A DNA stretch of 30,817 nucleotides, from assembly GCA_021809365.1 (NCBI GenBank), contig JAKBAC010000028.1, positions 1 to 30,817 of the forward strand. The letters are read 5' to 3'. Source of the DNA: Planctomycetota bacterium. GTDB taxonomy: Bacteria > Planctomycetota > Phycisphaerae > WQYP01. The translations under genes were made by a program, and so were the position numbers. Below are positions 17,158 to 26,716 of the stretch, in pieces; the first letter of the stretch is position 1, and every line of letters starts with the position of its first letter. The notes below the pieces were generated by a model, which worked only from the letters and a program-made list of their open reading frames with translations, ran no database searches and was not told where the DNA came from.

Positions 17158-17296
17158 GCGCAACCGCCGCGAATTGACCTGCCGGAGGGCCTCGGTGAGT
17201 TTGTTCAACGTGCGCGCCGTGACAGTGCGCTGGGTCGATTCGATCCGCGAAATGGGTTCCTGCCGCACGGCGGATAAGTTCGCCATTTGCTGCTGG
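17156..17296 (-). pseudogene. Truncated HTH antitoxin copy
   Basis: A 141-bp stretch aligns without gaps to 26371-26511, the C-terminal half of the intact antitoxin gene, with about 17 differences counted by eye. The reading frame is still open through MANLSAVRQEPISRIEST and SRRLRR but has lost its own stop and runs into the direct repeat. The N-terminal half is absent; the homology stops just before the end of the sugar transporter gene. Without a full HTH domain and promoter it is probably non-functional. Confidence 0.75.
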
Positions 17297-17319
17297 CCCG
17301 TCGCTTCGCTTCCTGCTCC

Positions 17320-18735
17320 TCAAGGTATAAACTCTTTCTCCACCTGCTCCAGAGATTTGCCTTTGGTTTCCGAAACGGCGGTAAGAACAAAAATGAAGCC
17401 CGCAACGCATATCAGCGCGTACAACCAGAACGCGCCGGCGTTGCCAACGGCGGCTTTCAGCGATGGAAAAGTCTGGGTGAGAAGAAAATCCGCGATCCAG
17501 AGCGCTGAAACGGCAATGGATATGGCGGTACCGCGGATGCGATTGGGAAAAATCTCGGAAATTAAAACCCAGGTGATTGGGGCCAGGGTCATGGCATAGC
17601 ACGCAATGGCGGCCATCACCAGAATCACCACCGGCAGACCTTTTATATTTTCATAATATGCAAAACCAAGCGACGTGTGGGTAATGACCAAACCGCCGGC
17701 ACCGATCAGCATCAGCGGACGCCGTCCGATACGGTCAACCAAGCCCATGGCAACGAGCGTGAATATAAGATTCACCGCGCCGGTTATCATGATGTCAAAA
17801 AGCACTCCATTGACGCGATAACCGGCGGCATGGAAGATGTCCTGGGCATAACTGAAAATCACATTGATGCCACACCACTGTTGAAATACCGCCAGCAATA
17901 CGCCAATGCTGATAATTTTCAATACTCCCGGAGACAGCAAATCTGAAAGTTTCACCCGCCCAGTTTGTTCGCCGCGTAAGGTTCCCTGGATCGCGATTAT
18001 TTCGCCATCGGCATGAGCATCGCCGGCAATACGGGCGAGGATTTCACGGGCTTCCCCGATCCGGCCCTGTTTCGCCAGCCAGCGCGGACTTTCGGGAATA
18101 ACCAACGCCCCCAGCAGAAAAACAATTGATGGAACCGCGACGACAGTAAACATCCACCGCCAGCCCAGCCGACCATCCCATGAAGCCGCGATAATTGCCG
18201 TGGTTGCGTGAGCCGCGATCGGCTGTGCAATAAGCCAATTGACAATATCCGCCAGCAGAATCCCGATAACGATGGTAAGTTGATTCAGTGCGACCAAGCG
18301 GCCGCGGAAACGTGCCGGGGAAATTTCGGCAATATAAAGGGGTGATAAATTGGAGGCCATGCCAATCGCCACTCCCCCAATGATTCGCCAGACAGCAAAC
18401 CACATAAACGCGGGTGCCCAGCCGGTAAGCACGGAAGATACCGCGAAGAGTATCGCGGCGACGGCCAAAAGTTTTTTTCGCCCGAATTTGTCGGTCAGCC
18501 AACCGGTCATCAGCGCTCCCGCCAGTGCCCCGAGCAGCGCACAGGACATCGCCCAGCCGATGGTATTGGCGTTTATGAGGTGAAAGTGCGGTACAAAAAA
18601 CGGTTTGGCACCGCTGATGACCACCCAGTCATAGCCGAATAGAAGTCCGCCCAGCGCCGCCACCAATGCAATAGGAAGAACATAACCAAGCCGGACCTTT
18701 TCGGATTCTGACGGCACCCATTCACCCTGCATCAT
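17320..18735 (-). CDS. MFS sugar-proton symporter (sugar porter family)
   Basis: A 471-aa, 12-helix transporter with all main sugar-porter signatures: GYDWVVISGA in helix 1, the loop DKFGRKK between helices 2 and 3, PESPRWL before the central loop, the matching DRIGRRP between helices 8 and 9, and a C-terminal SETKGKSLEQVE. A QQWCGIN-type motif lies in helix 7. It resembles XylE and GalP. AAGGAAC lies before ATG 18735/18732. It is last in a minus-strand group with the DUF5107 gene (45 bp away) and the AraC regulator. Galactose or a related hexose released by the GH59 enzyme is the likely cargo, by context only. Confidence 0.92.
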   Translation of the reverse strand: MMQGEWVPSESEKVRLGYVLPIALVAALGGLLFGYDWVVISGAKPFFVPHFHLINANTIGWAMSCALLGALAGALMTGWLTDKFGRKKLLAVAAILFAVSSVLTGWAPAFMWFAVWRIIGGVAIGMASNLSPLYIAEISPARFRGRLVALNQLTIVIGILLADIVNWLIAQPIAAHATTAIIAASWDGRLGWRWMFTVVAVPSIVFLLGALVIPESPRWLAKQGRIGEAREILARIAGDAHADGEIIAIQGTLRGEQTGRVKLSDLLSPGVLKIISIGVLLAVFQQWCGINVIFSYAQDIFHAAGYRVNGVLFDIMITGAVNLIFTLVAMGLVDRIGRRPLMLIGAGGLVITHTSLGFAYYENIKGLPVVILVMAAIACYAMTLAPITWVLISEIFPNRIRGTAISIAVSALWIADFLLTQTFPSLKAAVGNAGAFWLYALICVAGFIFVLTAVSETKGKSLEQVEKEFIP

Positions 18736-18780
18736 GATCAGTTCCTTTTTGTGGATGCAACATTTCTCTTTCCTGACCGA

Positions 18781-21700
18781 TTATGAATTATCGGCGGCCC
18801 GATTCATGCGCCGGCTTTCCACCTCCGCCAGTAATTCCGATGCCAGGGCATGATTGGCATCAGATCGCAAAATCGTCGCGAGGAGTTGGCCTGATTGCTT
18901 ATGTTTTCCTTGCGCGAAGTACACCTGAGCCTTGAGGAATAATGCGGTATTGGTTTGCTCCTCCCGCAAATCGGTCTCAAAAAGCAGCAGTGTGGGCAGT
19001 GAAGTGGCGAAATAATCAATGGTGGCGGGCGTTCGCGCTAATTGGTCCGCGTGCGCCAGAATCGCGCGCAGAAGTTCTTCCGCGGATTGCAACCTGCCCA
19101 GTTGACGCAGGGCCAGAGCGCTGTATAGCGTCAACTCAGAACATGCGGTTACCGCCATCCGTCGAAAATCTCCGCGCGATTGTGCGGCGCGATGCCACCA
19201 TTGTCGAGCCTCCGCTTTACGGCCCAGTGCGGCCTGGGCCTGTCCCATATAAAAATATATATCGCCGCAATTGGCCAGAGGGTGCCGGGCTTCGCCAAGA
19301 TTTTCCGGCGGTTGGAGCGCGGCGAGGAAATACTCCATCGCCTCGGCGGGCTTGCCGTTCCGCAGTAACGTGCGGCCAAGGGTCATATTGGCGCGAACAT
19401 ATTGCTCCAGCACCCGACCTTCTCCCCCTTCCCACGGCTGGAACCGCCGAGATTGCAATATTGCCAGCGCCGCAGCATTGTTTCCTGTCAAGTTCAACAG
19501 GGCGCAATATTCAACGGTCAGATCATCGCGTCGTTTTACCAGATCAACGTGCGATCGCAGCGTGGACAACCGCTGATCCATTGACCAGCCGATCCGTTTA
19601 CCAAGTTGATCCTGTTCATACAGCAATCGTGCGTCAGTCGGATTGCATTGCCGGGCTTTCTGATACGCCCGGGCGGCCTTAGCCGGTTGCTTAAGCACAT
19701 TGAAGTACGCAATACCAAGATTCCGCCAGATGACCGCATAATCCGGCTTCAAGCGGGCCGCTATTTCCCAGTTCCGAATGGCGTCGCGATGGCGTTTGCG
19801 ATCATACATCAGATTGCCCAGATAATAATGGGCGTGTCCATCGGTTTGATTGACCGCAATGGCCGTTTCCAGAATCAAAATTTCCTCCAGCCGCGAAGGA
19901 AAGCACCAGTCGGGAGAAGCTTTGGCTCCAGCCCAAAAACTCTTTTTCGCTGATGCCAATTGTCCGGCGCGTTGTTGAAAATAGCCGCGATAATAATGAA
20001 CCAGCGGTGCCGTTCCGTTATCAACCGCATCTTCCGGTTGGGGCAGAACCGCCACAGCATTATCCCATAAACCGGCGCGTGCAAAATCCAATGATATGTC
20101 CAGCCGTTCCTGTGTTGGCACATTGGCAAGCGAGCCACGCAGGAATCGGCAGCAACCATCCAGAGGATCTAATCTTCCGGTATTTTCCAAAAGTACATTC
20201 GCCTCGGCGGAACGGCCTGACTTTTGAAGGACAATGGATTTCAGATTCCGGGTGTTCAGGTTGTCCGAATCCCGTAACAGGGATTGATCCAGATGTTCCA
20301 GCGCAATCGTCCAATTGCCGCGCTGACAATCAATTCGCGCCAGTTCCAGAAACGCTGCCGCCTGCCACGCCTGATTCCAGGTGGATTTATAAAAGGCGTC
20401 ATAGGCCGCCGCATCATCACCGAGAAATCGTTGTACCAAACCAAGATTATAAAATGCTTCGCCATCATAAGGATTGGAATTACGACTGGTCAGACGGTTG
20501 ATGGCACGCTGGAAATGTTCTCTGGAAATCGCAAATTCACCACGTTTGAGATGCCACAGACCCATGGCATTTAAGCAGCGGCTGTCACCGGGGTCATGCC
20601 GTAACGCCTCTCGCCAATAAGTCTCCGGATATCGCGTGGCGTGCCGATATTGATCCAGGTGCAGGCCGATCAGATAAAGCTCGTCGTTGGATTTGACGTC
20701 TGCGGGTAATGGCGGCTGTGTTGCCGGGGGTGGAGCTTTTGTCCGCCTCCGGTATTTCGCCTCAGGAAGATATGCAAGCAGAATGTCGCCATGTTCATCG
20801 CGCAAAACCAATTCCAGTTGTCTTAAATCCAGCCGCCGGGATGGAGGTATTGTTAACAGGATCGGATCAGCCGGCCCGGCCTTGGCTTGATATTCGTCGA
20901 TGAGTTTGCCTCGGCAAAGCATGGAAATAACAATGAACTTATGACATTGTGTTACGGCAACGCCGAGGTGCCAGGTGCGGTCAATTTTCTGGAGGCTTAG
21001 AGCGGCTTTTTCATTGGCCGCGATGGCCGGCCCGATTTTTTGAATCGGATACCAAGATTGGATAAAAGTGCGTGTTTCACCTGGCGCAAGAAAGGAAAAA
21101 TCCGGTTGGTTATCGGTAAATACGCCCGCCATAAGCTCAATGTAAGGTCCATCCGAATCGGTTAAATGGCGATCCCACGCATAACCAAATTCATGATTGC
21201 CCCAGGTCCACTGCTTTTTCCCGGGGGCGATATGATGATTGGCCACATGTATCAGCCCGGCCTTTTTGGCATGATCATAACCACCACTGAAATCATGCTG
21301 GGAGCCTATAGCCATATAACTGGTTGGTACGGGGATATTGGCGTACCAGCTCAAATCATTGGGCGGATAATTTCCCGGTGGCACAAAATGGGTGGGGACC
21401 TGATCCGGCGCAATTCCATGCTTGGCGCGCCGGCCATAATTCACGCCGTAATATTGGCCGTGACAAAGTGGAAATTCACTGTTAGCCCGTCGGGCATGAT
21501 CGGCGACAAAATGCACATCCGGAGGAAAGAAGGATTGGTAATGTTGGTCCACATGAACCGCGACATTGGCCCACCAGAGAAATGTCTGGGGCAACAAGGT
21601 GCGATTGAAAAGCCTGACTTTAAGTTCCACCCGCGCCACACCAGGCCGCAGGCACACACCGTGCATTCCCTTCAGGCGATTCATTGGATCATGATCACTC

Positions 21701-22215
21701 AACCAGATTGTGTATGCCCCATCAGAATGTTGTTCAATGCACCAGTTCACGGGCATGAATGTGGCCGGGCGATGATGCTGGGGCCAGTTAAATTCCACAC
21801 CGCCGGAGGCCCACGGCCCAGCCAGGCCCACCAGCGCCGGCTTGATGACATTTTGCCGGTAGAAAAAATCGTATCCGTTGGTTTTATCCAGACCGATGTG
21901 AATTCTGCCCCCCAGTTCAGGCAATATCATCACGCGGATAAATTCATTTTCTATATGCACCGCCTGCCAGGCCCGGTCCCGGCTGGTGGTGGCAATGGCA
22001 TCAATGACCGGCAGTGGATACACCCGGCCACTGCTGCCCTGATAAACGCGCTTTTCCAAAAATAACGGGTTTTTATCTGGAATCTCCGGTTCATACGTTG
22101 GAATCATGACCGTCTGTGCCCAGGCCTTCACCGGACCGGTTAGATCAGTCGGCGCATCCGGGAGCTGGAGTTTGCCATTGTGTGCATTCACAGAACCGTT
22201 TCCCTTTGCCATCAT
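18781..22215 (-). CDS. DUF5107 and TPR-repeat protein, probable glycan metabolism
   Basis: A large protein of 1,144 aa. The first 360 or so residues look like DUF5107, a beta-sandwich related to galactose mutarotases: YPLPVIDAIATTSRDRAW, PELGGRIHIGLDKTNGYDFF, GGVEFNWPQHHR and EFGYAWDRHLTDSDGPYIELMAGVFTDNQPDF are recognisable. From about residue 530 the chain is built of TPR-like helical pairs, for example CLNAMGLWHLKRGEFAISREHF and AFYNLGLVQRFLGDDAAAY. No signal peptide is seen. The ATG at 22215 is chosen over 22221 because AAAGG lies at a proper distance. DUF5107 proteins are often found with glycoside hydrolases and sugar transporters, as here, but their activity is not established; epimerisation or binding of a sugar is a reasonable guess. 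Confidence 0.85.
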   Translation of the reverse strand: MMAKGNGSVNAHNGKLQLPDAPTDLTGPVKAWAQTVMIPTYEPEIPDKNPLFLEKRVYQGSSGRVYPLPVIDAIATTSRDRAWQAVHIENEFIRVMILPELGGRIHIGLDKTNGYDFFYRQNVIKPALVGLAGPWASGGVEFNWPQHHRPATFMPVNWCIEQHSDGAYTIWLSDHDPMNRLKGMHGVCLRPGVARVELKVRLFNRTLLPQTFLWWANVAVHVDQHYQSFFPPDVHFVADHARRANSEFPLCHGQYYGVNYGRRAKHGIAPDQVPTHFVPPGNYPPNDLSWYANIPVPTSYMAIGSQHDFSGGYDHAKKAGLIHVANHHIAPGKKQWTWGNHEFGYAWDRHLTDSDGPYIELMAGVFTDNQPDFSFLAPGETRTFIQSWYPIQKIGPAIAANEKAALSLQKIDRTWHLGVAVTQCHKFIVISMLCRGKLIDEYQAKAGPADPILLTIPPSRRLDLRQLELVLRDEHGDILLAYLPEAKYRRRTKAPPPATQPPLPADVKSNDELYLIGLHLDQYRHATRYPETYWREALRHDPGDSRCLNAMGLWHLKRGEFAISREHFQRAINRLTSRNSNPYDGEAFYNLGLVQRFLGDDAAAYDAFYKSTWNQAWQAAAFLELARIDCQRGNWTIALEHLDQSLLRDSDNLNTRNLKSIVLQKSGRSAEANVLLENTGRLDPLDGCCRFLRGSLANVPTQERLDISLDFARAGLWDNAVAVLPQPEDAVDNGTAPLVHYYRGYFQQRAGQLASAKKSFWAGAKASPDWCFPSRLEEILILETAIAVNQTDGHAHYYLGNLMYDRKRHRDAIRNWEIAARLKPDYAVIWRNLGIAYFNVLKQPAKAARAYQKARQCNPTDARLLYEQDQLGKRIGWSMDQRLSTLRSHVDLVKRRDDLTVEYCALLNLTGNNAAALAILQSRRFQPWEGGEGRVLEQYVRANMTLGRTLLRNGKPAEAMEYFLAALQPPENLGEARHPLANCGDIYFYMGQAQAALGRKAEARQWWHRAAQSRGDFRRMAVTACSELTLYSALALRQLGRLQSAEELLRAILAHADQLARTPATIDYFATSLPTLLLFETDLREEQTNTALFLKAQVYFAQGKHKQSGQLLATILRSDANHALASELLAEVESRRMNRAADNS

Positions 22216-22321
22216 CTTCATCCTTTAATGAACGAAGAAGCGAAGACCCTTTCATTGTGACCAGAAGACGTTATTTGTGGAATAGCGCAATCCACGATGC
22301 GTATGGACGATTCGACGGCCC

Positions 22322-22371
22322 TTAATCCTACGCTGCTGGGATAGTGCACTATCCCAGCAGCGTAGGATTAA
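22322..22371. repeat. Perfect 50-bp palindrome
   Basis: Each 25-base arm is the exact reverse complement of the other, with no spacer; the centre is GATAGTG|CACTATC at 22346/22347. It lies five bases past the stop of the AraC gene and about 105 bp upstream of the DUF5107 start. No T-run follows on either side, so it is not a classic terminator. One arm recurs in part at 12647-12663. Confidence 0.9.
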
Positions 22372-22376
22372 CCGCG

Positions 22377-23273
22377 TTAACCTTTAGCGGCGAGTCTGTA
22401 CTCACTGGGCGAGATTTTATAAATCCGATGAAAGACCCTCGAAAAATACAATGGATCTGAAAATCCGACATCGGCGGCAATTTCCTTAAGCGGGCGGGTG
22501 GTGCTGTCGAGCATTTCCGCCGCCCGCTGCATCTTGAGCCGCAGGAAATAATCCAGCGGCGAATAACCGGTGGATTGTTTAAACAACGCACTGAAATGGG
22601 ATGTAGAGAGGTTTGACGAACACGCAATATCACGCACCGAAATGGTGTTCTGTCGACATTCTTTCATGTATTCAATGGCCTGCTCAATACGGGCGTGGCT
22701 GGTCTCCACTGTCGCAACGGATTGTCCACGCGCGGCAATCAGCGCCAATAGATGCGCCAGGGTCATGGCCGCCACCGTGAGATGTTTTAAGGAGTATCCC
22801 ATGGCCAATTCGTCAATGATTTGCTCAAATAGCGTGATCAGTTGGAGATACCCTGCAATGTGCGCAAGCGGAAGCGCCTCGTGCCGGGCAAGAGTGTCCG
22901 TGAAATAATCCGTTGCATTGCCTGCCGCATGACACCAGTAAATGCTCCATGGGCGATCCGCATCACAGCCGTAACTGTGAGCCTGGCCCGGTAGGATTAC
23001 CACCAGATTTCCCGGACGGACATCCTGATGCGACTGCCCGATGTGAACCCAACCATGCCCGCGAACGCACAAAATGATGATGCACTGGGGTGACCCCTGT
23101 GGCCGGTCCACATAATGGCATTTCGCTTCGGGAAAATAGCCGACATCGGAAGGCACTAACTTCAGCGGCAAACAACCACTGATCGCACGAGCCAGCACAG
23201 GCCGCGGCAGGACGACCATTCGTTGTCGCGGGAAGCCATCTTTAAACCGTTGTTCCAACCCTGATGTTCCCAT
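22377..23273 (-). CDS. AraC-family transcriptional regulator
   Basis: A 298-aa regulator. The N-terminal part (about residues 25-150) is a cupin-like sugar-sensing domain with GHGWVHIGQSHQDVRPGNLVVILPG and a conserved HSYG. The C-terminal 100 residues hold two HTH motifs: SVRDIACSSNLSTSHFSALF and PLKEIAADVGFSDPLYFSRVF, closing with SPSEYR. The start is ATG 23273 or ATG 23300; the first has GCGCGGA upstream. It probably controls both the DUF5107-transporter group and the divergent GH59 gene in response to a sugar. The nearby palindrome is a possible but unproven target. Confidence 0.92.
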   Translation of the reverse strand: MGTSGLEQRFKDGFPRQRMVVLPRPVLARAISGCLPLKLVPSDVGYFPEAKCHYVDRPQGSPQCIIILCVRGHGWVHIGQSHQDVRPGNLVVILPGQAHSYGCDADRPWSIYWCHAAGNATDYFTDTLARHEALPLAHIAGYLQLITLFEQIIDELAMGYSLKHLTVAAMTLAHLLALIAARGQSVATVETSHARIEQAIEYMKECRQNTISVRDIACSSNLSTSHFSALFKQSTGYSPLDYFLRLKMQRAAEMLDSTTRPLKEIAADVGFSDPLYFSRVFHRIYKISPSEYRLAAKG

Positions 23274-23743
23274 GTGGTATCCGCGCCAAAGCCATACCAT
23301 ATCGAATCCGCATTAAGCGTCCGTAGATCATAACAGGATAATTAGAACTTTATTATAAAGCCATCTTCTGCTTTGTCGGTTCCATGCGTGCCTGCCACAT
23401 GCCATGCAACCAACGTGGATATGTCCATGTAATCCATCGAAAATGCCATGGCGTGGCGCACATTCATAGAGTAACCTATCGGTTGTTCCGCGATGGTTCA
23501 CCGCGAACCGAATAAGCGCTACGAGCGGATTTGAGATTAATTCCGGAGCCTCCATGCACGATCACGGTGGAAACCGTTCACGGGCAGGTGGTTAATAACG
23601 TGTGGTACAGGTTTTCCTACCCGCATTCGCTACTGCGCCTGACAGGAAAGTCCGCACCACAAAAAAGGTAACGGGATAAAGGCTCGCCCCTGAGCGCTTA
23701 CGTATTTTCTTTAACGAAGGTTGCCGGCATCTGGAGTCGATTT
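23274..23743. other. Intergenic regulatory region between araC-like and GH59 genes
   Basis: About 470 bp separate the divergent regulator and hydrolase. It must carry both promoters. Visible structure is limited to a GGTTC/GAACC dyad near 23493-23507. No ORF with a credible product was found. Confidence 0.5.
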
Positions 23744-26110
23744 ATGCGAAACGTAATGTGTTGGACTCGACGGACAATGCGTCTTTTTTTTGCCGCTGGA
23801 GTTGGTGCCATGATTGTTGTCCAGCCGCTCCCCGTGCGTGCCGCCCAAAGCATTGCGGTGAACGGCAATAGTCCGGGGCGTATTTTTGCGGGTATCGGCG
23901 GGGAAAGCGCCGGGGCTTCCACGCGGTTGCTGGTGGATTACCCCAAAAAGCAGCGGAATGAAATTCTCAATTATCTTTTCAAACCCGATTTCGGCGCGGC
24001 CTTGCAAAATCTGAAATGTGAACTCGGTGGCGATATCAACTCCACCGACGGCACCGAGCCGGCCTATTTTCGCAGCCGCCATGAATATCAACATCCTAAG
24101 GCCGCCTATTTTGCCCGTGGTTATGAAACCTGGCTGATGCAACAGGCTCGGAAACGTAATCCGAACATTCGACTGGGATTGCTGCAATGGGGCGCTCCGG
24201 GCTGGCTGGGCGATCGCGTGGCTCCCAATGGCCCGAACAGCCGGAAATATTACTCTCAAGATAATGCCAATTACATCACCCGGTGCGTGCAATGCCTGAA
24301 TCGCTTTGATCATCTCCGGATCAATTATGTCGGCTGCTGGAATGAAAGGGGCTATAACGTACCGTGGATATTAAAATTACGCCACACGCTGGATACCGCC
24401 GGTCTGCAATATGTTCATATTGAAATGGCGGATTCATTTGATTGGAATTCGCTGGTAAAGAACATCAAGACCAATCCGGCCTTTGCCAGAGCCATTTCCG
24501 CCATTGGCCGCCATTATCCCGGCTACCAGTCCACGCCGCAGGCGCGGGCCTTACATGTTCCGCTGTGGGACGGGGAAGACTGGAGCGGCTCTCAGCCCTA
24601 CACGGCCACTTTGGCCAAACTGCTGAACCGCAACTACATTGAAGGCCGAATGGTGCGAACCATCATCTGGGCTTTGGAAACGTCGTACTATAGCAATCTG
24701 CCATGGCCACACTGCGGGCTGCTGACCGCCAATGAACCTTGGTGCGGACACTTTGCAATTCCCGGTCCCATCTGGGCCGTTGCCCACACCACGCAATTTG
24801 CACAGCCGGGCTGGCAATACCTGAATTCAGCGTGTGAATTACTGAAGGGGCATGGCAGTGTGGTAGCATTAAAAAGTCCGCACGGCCATAACTTCAGCAT
24901 TATTATTGAAACCGAAGATGCCACCGCACCACAACAGGTCACGATTCGGGTTTCCGGTGGACTACCCAATTCCGGCCCGCTGCATGTCTGGCGATCCTTG
25001 CCGCACAATTATTTCCAAAAGCAACCGGATGTTGCGCTGGCAGGCGGGATCTGTACGATGATGCTGCAGCCCCATGCCATCTATTCCATTACCACCACCA
25101 CCGGCCAGCGCAAGGGAAGGGTCGCGTCCATCCCTCCCGCCAAGCCGTTTCCAATGCCCTATAAAACCACATTCTCCCGCGCCGACCTCGCGGGACTGCC
25201 TCGCTATTGCTCCGATCAGTACGGAGCCTTTCAAATCGTACCTTCGCCGAACGGCACCGGAAAGGTGCTTGAACAGATGGTCACCACTCTTCAGATACCA
25301 TGGGATAATCAGCATCTTCCATTCACGGTTATCGGTGCGGTCAATTGGCATAATTACTCGGTGTCATGCAATATCCGTCTGCCACACCACGGATATGTCG
25401 GCCTCATGGATAGAATCGATAAGGTTGACCAGTATCTCGGATTTGTCAGTGGATACCGAATCATGATAAATGCCGATGGCACCTGGCAGCTTTCAGCGGC
25501 CAAGCAAATAATAGCGAAGGGCAAGATAGCACCCCTGGGCACATCTTGGCACCATCTTGAATTGGTCGGCCAGGGCCACGAGATATCCGCCTTTCTCGAT
25601 GGCCGGAAATTGACTGCGGTTAAACAAGCCAGCTATACCAACGGCATGGCCGGCCTGACCACCGGCCTGAACCATGCCTGGTTCAAAGACTTGTCCATCA
25701 AGCCTCTGCCGCACACAATTCTGCGTAATCTGGCACTAAATAAACCGGCCACCGCTTCCAGCCAATGGAGCAACCAGTATGCCCCCAAGTTTGCCGATGA
25801 TGGCAATGAAAAAACCCGGTGGAATACAGCTCGGGGAAAAGCCGCTGGACAATGGCTTGCCATCGACCTTGGTAAAGTCATGCGGGTAAGCCGCGTTGTG
25901 ATTCGGCAGTTGGGCGGGCGGATTGAACAGTTCAAAATTCAGTACCACGCCGATGGTCATTGGCGCACCGCTTTCAGCGGGAACATGAAGGGACAGGATA
26001 TTATGGCGGCGCATTTCCACAGCATCCGAACGCGCCGCATTCGCCTGCTGATTCTGGCCACCACAAAAAACATAACGCCATCCGTAAGGGAATCTGAAGT
26101 TTATCGGTAG
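23744..26110 (+). CDS. GH59 beta-galactosidase (galactocerebrosidase-like) with discoidin-type domain
   Basis: A 788-aa secreted enzyme. A signal peptide occupies about residues 1-34 (cleavage near VRA-A). The catalytic domain matches GH59 galactosylceramidases: FAGIGGESAGASTRLLVDYP (residues 48-67), LGGDINSTDGTEP (94-106), WGAPGWLGD (149-157), CWNER with acid/base Glu201, and WDGEDW with nucleophile Glu278. A beta-sandwich or lectin-like domain follows (about 480-660). The end (about 666-788) is an F5/8 type C discoidin-like domain: LNKPATASSQWSNQYAPKFADD, WLAIDLGK, and a final VRESEVYR. GGAG stands eight bases before ATG 23744. It should release galactose from beta-galactosides. The natural substrate is probably a glycolipid or polysaccharide; animal GALC cuts galactosylceramide, but that is not claimed here. 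It is divergent from the AraC gene. Confidence 0.9.
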   Translation: MRNVMCWTRRTMRLFFAAGVGAMIVVQPLPVRAAQSIAVNGNSPGRIFAGIGGESAGASTRLLVDYPKKQRNEILNYLFKPDFGAALQNLKCELGGDINSTDGTEPAYFRSRHEYQHPKAAYFARGYETWLMQQARKRNPNIRLGLLQWGAPGWLGDRVAPNGPNSRKYYSQDNANYITRCVQCLNRFDHLRINYVGCWNERGYNVPWILKLRHTLDTAGLQYVHIEMADSFDWNSLVKNIKTNPAFARAISAIGRHYPGYQSTPQARALHVPLWDGEDWSGSQPYTATLAKLLNRNYIEGRMVRTIIWALETSYYSNLPWPHCGLLTANEPWCGHFAIPGPIWAVAHTTQFAQPGWQYLNSACELLKGHGSVVALKSPHGHNFSIIIETEDATAPQQVTIRVSGGLPNSGPLHVWRSLPHNYFQKQPDVALAGGICTMMLQPHAIYSITTTTGQRKGRVASIPPAKPFPMPYKTTFSRADLAGLPRYCSDQYGAFQIVPSPNGTGKVLEQMVTTLQIPWDNQHLPFTVIGAVNWHNYSVSCNIRLPHHGYVGLMDRIDKVDQYLGFVSGYRIMINADGTWQLSAAKQIIAKGKIAPLGTSWHHLELVGQGHEISAFLDGRKLTAVKQASYTNGMAGLTTGLNHAWFKDLSIKPLPHTILRNLALNKPATASSQWSNQYAPKFADDGNEKTRWNTARGKAAGQWLAIDLGKVMRVSRVVIRQLGGRIEQFKIQYHADGHWRTAFSGNMKGQDIMAAHFHSIRTRRIRLLILATTKNITPSVRESEVYR

Positions 26111-26115
26111 CAGGC

Positions 26116-26147
26116 GTTTAAAACGAATGTTCCAACGACGTTTTAAC
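26116..26147 (+). terminator. Candidate terminator after the GH59 gene
   Basis: GTTTAAAACG (26116-26125) pairs with CGTTTTAAC (26139-26147) with one bulged base and a 13-base loop, starting five bases past the stop. The stem is AT-rich, so termination strength is doubtful. Confidence 0.3.
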
Positions 26148-26360
26148 TAGCTTTCTGACTTACAATTGGTTACCCCCGGATATTTCATCAGTTTTAACTG
26201 ACGGCGGCTTGGACGCAGGCACTGCACTTAATAAAATCAATGTCGTGGTGGCGTTTTTTCAATTTGCATGTAGGCTAAGTCATCTCTACAGACTGTACGC
26301 ACCAAATCCATCTCATTGTCGTCGCTTCGGCGACAGAAATTAGTGCTGGAACTCGACCGA

Positions 26361-26708
26361 TCATTGCGGCCGGCGCAACCGCCGCGATTTGGCCTGTCGT
26401 AGGGCCTTGGTGAGTTTGCTTAACGTGCGAGCCGTAAGAGTGCGCTGGGCCGATTCAATCCGCGAAATGGTTTCCTGACGCACGTTGGATAAGTTCGCCA
26501 ATTGCTGCTGGGTCAGCCCCGCAGCGCGGCGATCTTCAATGAGTCTGCGGGCAATGGAAACACGGATGGATTCCATTGCGTTTCGTGTTCCGTCCGCGTC
26601 CAGCAGTGGATACTCCGGTGGTGGCATCTCACGCCTAGACCGCCGGTAATCCGCCATCGGGACAAGAGCATATTTCCTGCCGTGCCTGGTAATGATAGTC
26701 ACGCTCAT
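26361..26708 (-). CDS. Xre-type HTH antitoxin
   Basis: A 115-aa antitoxin with an N-terminal region (SVTIITRHGRKYALVPMADY) like those of Phd- or HigA-type antitoxins, and a C-terminal HTH: GLTQQQLANLSNVRQETISRIES (about residues 70-92), ending in a basic SRRLRR tail. ATG 26708 is chosen because AGGTG lies six bases upstream; the longer reading from 26720 starts in an ATGA overlap with the restored toxin frame. It should bind its toxin and repress the shared promoter. Since the toxin seems frameshifted, the antitoxin may now work alone. A truncated copy lies at 17156-17296. Confidence 0.85.
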   Translation of the reverse strand: MSVTIITRHGRKYALVPMADYRRSRREMPPPEYPLLDADGTRNAMESIRVSIARRLIEDRRAAGLTQQQLANLSNVRQETISRIESAQRTLTARTLSKLTKALRQAKSRRLRRPQ

Positions 26709-26716
26709 GGCACACC

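Noticed and set aside
21166..22065. 299-aa plus-strand ORF inside the DUF5107 gene
   Set aside because: Antisense to conserved DUF5107 blocks; His/Ile/Met-rich composition typical of a shadow frame.
23640..23700. GGAAAGTCCGCACC resembles the conserved start of bacterial RNase P RNA
   Set aside because: Only the short match is present. The remaining 300 nt of RNase P RNA, including the second half of P4, are absent, and the GH59 gene begins shortly after.
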